From Azospirillaceae bacterium (GTDB lineage: Bacteria; Pseudomonadota; Alphaproteobacteria; Azospirillales; Azospirillaceae): DNA of 47,339 nt. The DNA is taken from the NCBI GenBank assembly GCA_028281465.1, contig JANQJV010000210.1:1-47339 (forward strand). The letters run 5' to 3'. The translations under genes were made by a program, and so were the position numbers. Below are positions 45,234-47,339 of this stretch, piece by piece; within the stretch, counting starts at the first letter, position 1; every line of letters begins with the position of its first letter. The notes under the pieces are model-generated. The model worked only from the letters and a program-made list of their open reading frames with translations. It was not told the origin of the DNA and did not search any database.

Positions 45234-46168
45234 TGGCCTCGGAGTTCGTGCAATTCAGCCTGACGCCGATCCTGATCGGCAGTCTGGCCGCCGTCGCCTG
45301 TGCCCTGCCCGGCAACTTCCTGGTCTTGCGCCGGCAGGCCCTGATCGGCGACGCCATCAGCCACGTGGTCTTGCCGGGCATCGTTGTGGCGTTCCTGGTG
45401 ACCGCGACGGTTTCCACCCTGCCCATGCTACTCGGCGCCGCGGGTGCCGCCGTGGTCGCCGTGGTTCTGATCGAGGCGATCAAGCGGCTGGGCCGGATCG
45501 AACCCGGTGCGGCCATGGGCGTCACCTTCACCGCCCTGTTCGCCGCCGGCGTGTTGCTGCTCGAACAATCGGACACCAGCAGCGTGCACCTGGACGTGGA
45601 GCATGCGCTCATGGGCAATCTGGAAAGCCTGATCTGGCTGCGCGGCACCGGCTGGGATGCCCTGGTCGACTGGCGGGCGCTGCAGGGCCTGCCGCCCGAG
45701 CTCGGCCGCATGGCGGCAGCCTGCGCGCTTGTGGCGCTGCTGACCATCGTGTTCTGGCGCCCGCTCAAAATCAGCACCTTCGACGAGGGCTTCGCCCAGG
45801 CCCTGAACCTGCCGACCACCGCGATCGGCCTCGGCCTGGTGGTGGTGGCCGCCATGGCCGCGGTCGCCGCCTTCGATGCGGTCGGCTCGATCATCGTCAT
45901 CGCCATGTTCATCTGCCCGCCGGCCGCGGCCCGCCTGATGACCAACCGGCTTGAGAGCCAGGTCGCCTGGAGCGTCGTCTTCGCCATCGCCTCGGCCGTG
46001 CTCGGCTACGTGCTGGCGGGCTATGGGCCGGGGTGGCTCGGCGCGCACAATGCGGTCAGCGCCGCCGGCATGATCGCGGCGGTGTCCGGTGCCATCCTGG
46101 CGCTCGCCTGCCTGTTCGGCCCGCACCGCGCGCGCATCGGTGCCGGAAAGGAAGCCAGCCCCGTCTGA
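45233..46168 (+). CDS. Metal ABC transporter permease (TroD/MntD family)
   Basis: The second permease, 311 residues, has the same ABC-3 fold without the tail domain. LRRQALIGDAISHVVLPGIV is the family block, and about eight hydrophobic helices follow. It forms the heterodimeric channel with the previous permease. The ATG lies in a TGATG overlap with that gene. This completes a binding protein, ATPase and two-permease importer. Confidence 0.93.
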   Translation: MASEFVQFSLTPILIGSLAAVACALPGNFLVLRRQALIGDAISHVVLPGIVVAFLVTATVSTLPMLLGAAGAAVVAVVLIEAIKRLGRIEPGAAMGVTFTALFAAGVLLLEQSDTSSVHLDVEHALMGNLESLIWLRGTGWDALVDWRALQGLPPELGRMAAACALVALLTIVFWRPLKISTFDEGFAQALNLPTTAIGLGLVVVAAMAAVAAFDAVGSIIVIAMFICPPAAARLMTNRLESQVAWSVVFAIASAVLGYVLAGYGPGWLGAHNAVSAAGMIAAVSGAILALACLFGPHRARIGAGKEASPV

Positions 46169-46181
46169 TCGGCCCATCGCC

Positions 46182-47078
46182 ATGTGGATCGCGCACAACG
46201 CCCGCACCGTCTTGCAGACCATCGACCGTGAGCGATGCCACCGGGGGCGCGGAGTGCGGGCCGAGGCTTCGGATGGAGACGGCAGTGCCGGCGCGGTCCG
46301 GCCTGCCGTGGCGCCCGGCCCCCCGCCCTCCGATGCACCGCCCGATTCGACCCGCACGCCGGAACACGGCCACACGCCGGAGGAGATTCGCCACCGGCTG
46401 GCCCGCGGGCCGAGCGTCAGCTATCTGCGCGACTGGGTCTACGGCGGCATTGATGGCGCCGTCACCACTTTCGCGCTTGTGGCCGGGGCGACCGGGGCCG
46501 CCCTGGAGAGCCGGGTGATCCTGATCCTCGGCTTCGCCAATCTGGTCGCCGACGGGTTTTCCATGGCCGCGGCCAACTACTCCGGCACCAAGGCGGAAGA
46601 ACAAGAATACCGCCACCTGGAAGCGGTCGAAAACCGGCACATCGACGCGGATCCCGAAGGCGAGCGCAACGAGGTGCGCGAAATCTACCGGCGCAAGGGC
46701 TTCGACGGTGCCGATCTGGAGCGCGTGGTGCGGGTGTTGACCGGGTCGCGCCGGCGTTGGATCGACACCATGCTGGCGGAGGAATACGGCCTGGCCGGCC
46801 TGCCGCGGTCGCCCTTGAAGGCGGCCGCCTTCACCTGGCTCGCCTTTGCCGTCTGCGGGCTGATGCCATTATTGCCGTTCCTGTTTGCCGTGCCGCTGGC
46901 GCCGCACGTCTCGTTCGCTGTCACGACCCTGGTGTTCCTCCTGATCGGCGGCCTCAAAAGCCAATGGTCGTCGCATTCCGCCCTGGTTTCCGCCGGCGAA
47001 ACCGCCGGCATCGGCACCATCGCCGCCGCCGTCGCCTTCGCCATCGGCGCGCTCGCCGAACACCTGCTCGGCGGGTAG
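46182..47078 (+). CDS. VIT1/CCC1-family Fe(II)/Mn(II) transporter
   Basis: This 298-residue membrane protein begins with about 75 variable, Pro-rich residues, followed by the VIT domain: SYLRDWVYGGIDGAVTTFALVAGATGA, then ADGFSMAAANYSGTKAEEQEY. A cytoplasmic metal-binding loop rich in Glu (EYRHLEAVENRHIDADPEGERNE) leads to the last helices. Family members move Fe or Mn out of the cytosol by proton antiport. It lies 13 bases after the importer operon, so uptake and export of the same metal may be co-expressed. ATG 46182 is used, with a possible later start near residue 60. Confidence 0.88.
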   Translation: MWIAHNARTVLQTIDRERCHRGRGVRAEASDGDGSAGAVRPAVAPGPPPSDAPPDSTRTPEHGHTPEEIRHRLARGPSVSYLRDWVYGGIDGAVTTFALVAGATGAALESRVILILGFANLVADGFSMAAANYSGTKAEEQEYRHLEAVENRHIDADPEGERNEVREIYRRKGFDGADLERVVRVLTGSRRRWIDTMLAEEYGLAGLPRSPLKAAAFTWLAFAVCGLMPLLPFLFAVPLAPHVSFAVTTLVFLLIGGLKSQWSSHSALVSAGETAGIGTIAAAVAFAIGALAEHLLGG

Positions 47079-47083
47079 AGAGT

Positions 47084-47100
47084 CCTCTCCCTTGGGGAGG
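47084..47100 (+). terminator. Weak hairpin after the VIT gene
   Basis: CCTCTCC and GGGGAGG can pair over seven positions with one G-T wobble around a CTT loop, six bases after the stop codon. No T-run follows, so termination is uncertain. Confidence 0.35.
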
Positions 47101-47339
47101 CCCCAGCATGACCCGGCCCGGGCGATGATTGCTCATCGCACCAGTCGCGCCGCCCTTACCCCCCGTTGTCGCGGCCACCCTTTCCGACGTCCGGGGCGAC
47201 GGGAAGTCACACAAGCCAACAACGGCGCCGAAGCAAAGCGCACTAACAAGAAACTAAGCTTGGCGTGTCCAAATATAGTAGCAAAAGCAAACTTCGCTGC
47301 TATATATGCGCTCGGAAAACTGGACTGTTTCATCCCCGG
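47101..47339. other. Intergenic end of window
   Basis: The last 239 bases turn AT-rich after about 47240 (AAATATAGTAGC, CTATATATGC), which suggests a promoter region for a gene outside the window. No gene, repeat or RNA feature was recognised. Confidence 0.4.

Overview
The window is a GC-rich chromosomal segment, almost certainly from an alphaproteobacterium and probably of Rhodospirillales type. The evidence is an ATP12-family F1-ATPase assembly chaperone, a DUF1127 protein, an erpA-xth gene pair, and long TPR-glycosyltransferase genes. No rRNA, tRNA, transposase or phage gene was seen.

Left part (1-16.2 kb). In order: an orphan multi-PAS histidine kinase; a 4HBT thioesterase; a small protein with a very strong ribosome binding site; a GcvA-like LysR regulator divergent from a DUF1127 gene; a tight cluster of erpA, xth, two unknown genes, a GFA/CENP-V enzyme and a coiled-coil protein; then a HAD phosphatase, an AsmA-like protein, an ATP12 chaperone and a stand-alone propionyl-CoA carboxylase beta subunit. 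A palindrome-bearing repeat element is at 13.37-13.54 kb. Part of another copy opens the window, and a copy lacking the palindromic core lies at 41.95 kb.

Middle (16.4-24.2 kb). Three consecutive minus-strand genes encode TPR proteins with a GT9-like C-terminal domain. The last one also carries a SAM methyltransferase domain. They look like one operon for glycan or protein glycosylation.

CRISPR locus (24.2-35.56 kb). This is a type I-C operon: cas5c, cas8c with a predicted internal cas11c start, cas7c, cas4, cas1 and cas2. No cas3 is present in the window. Upstream lies an AT-rich stretch with a near-consensus promoter and a Fur-box-like palindrome. The unit cas2-leader-array-trailer is duplicated in tandem. 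Array 1 has 34 repeats and array 2 has 36. The leaders differ at 3 of 177 positions, yet no spacer is shared. The second cas2 is a 5'-truncated pseudogene. A one-base repeat variant fills the leader-proximal 30 repeats of array 1 but is nearly absent from array 2, so the order of spacer acquisition can be read from the sequence.

Right part (35.56-47.3 kb). A minus-strand operon encodes an arginine:pyruvate transaminase-like enzyme, a 2-ketoarginine decarboxylase-like ThDP enzyme, an aldehyde dehydrogenase and an HD-domain diiron-oxygenase-like protein. It is divergent from a TetR/BetI-type regulator with a candidate operator between them. A methyltransferase follows. Then come a TroABCD/MntABCD-type metal importer, whose first permease has an extra C-terminal domain, and a VIT1/CCC1-family metal transporter.
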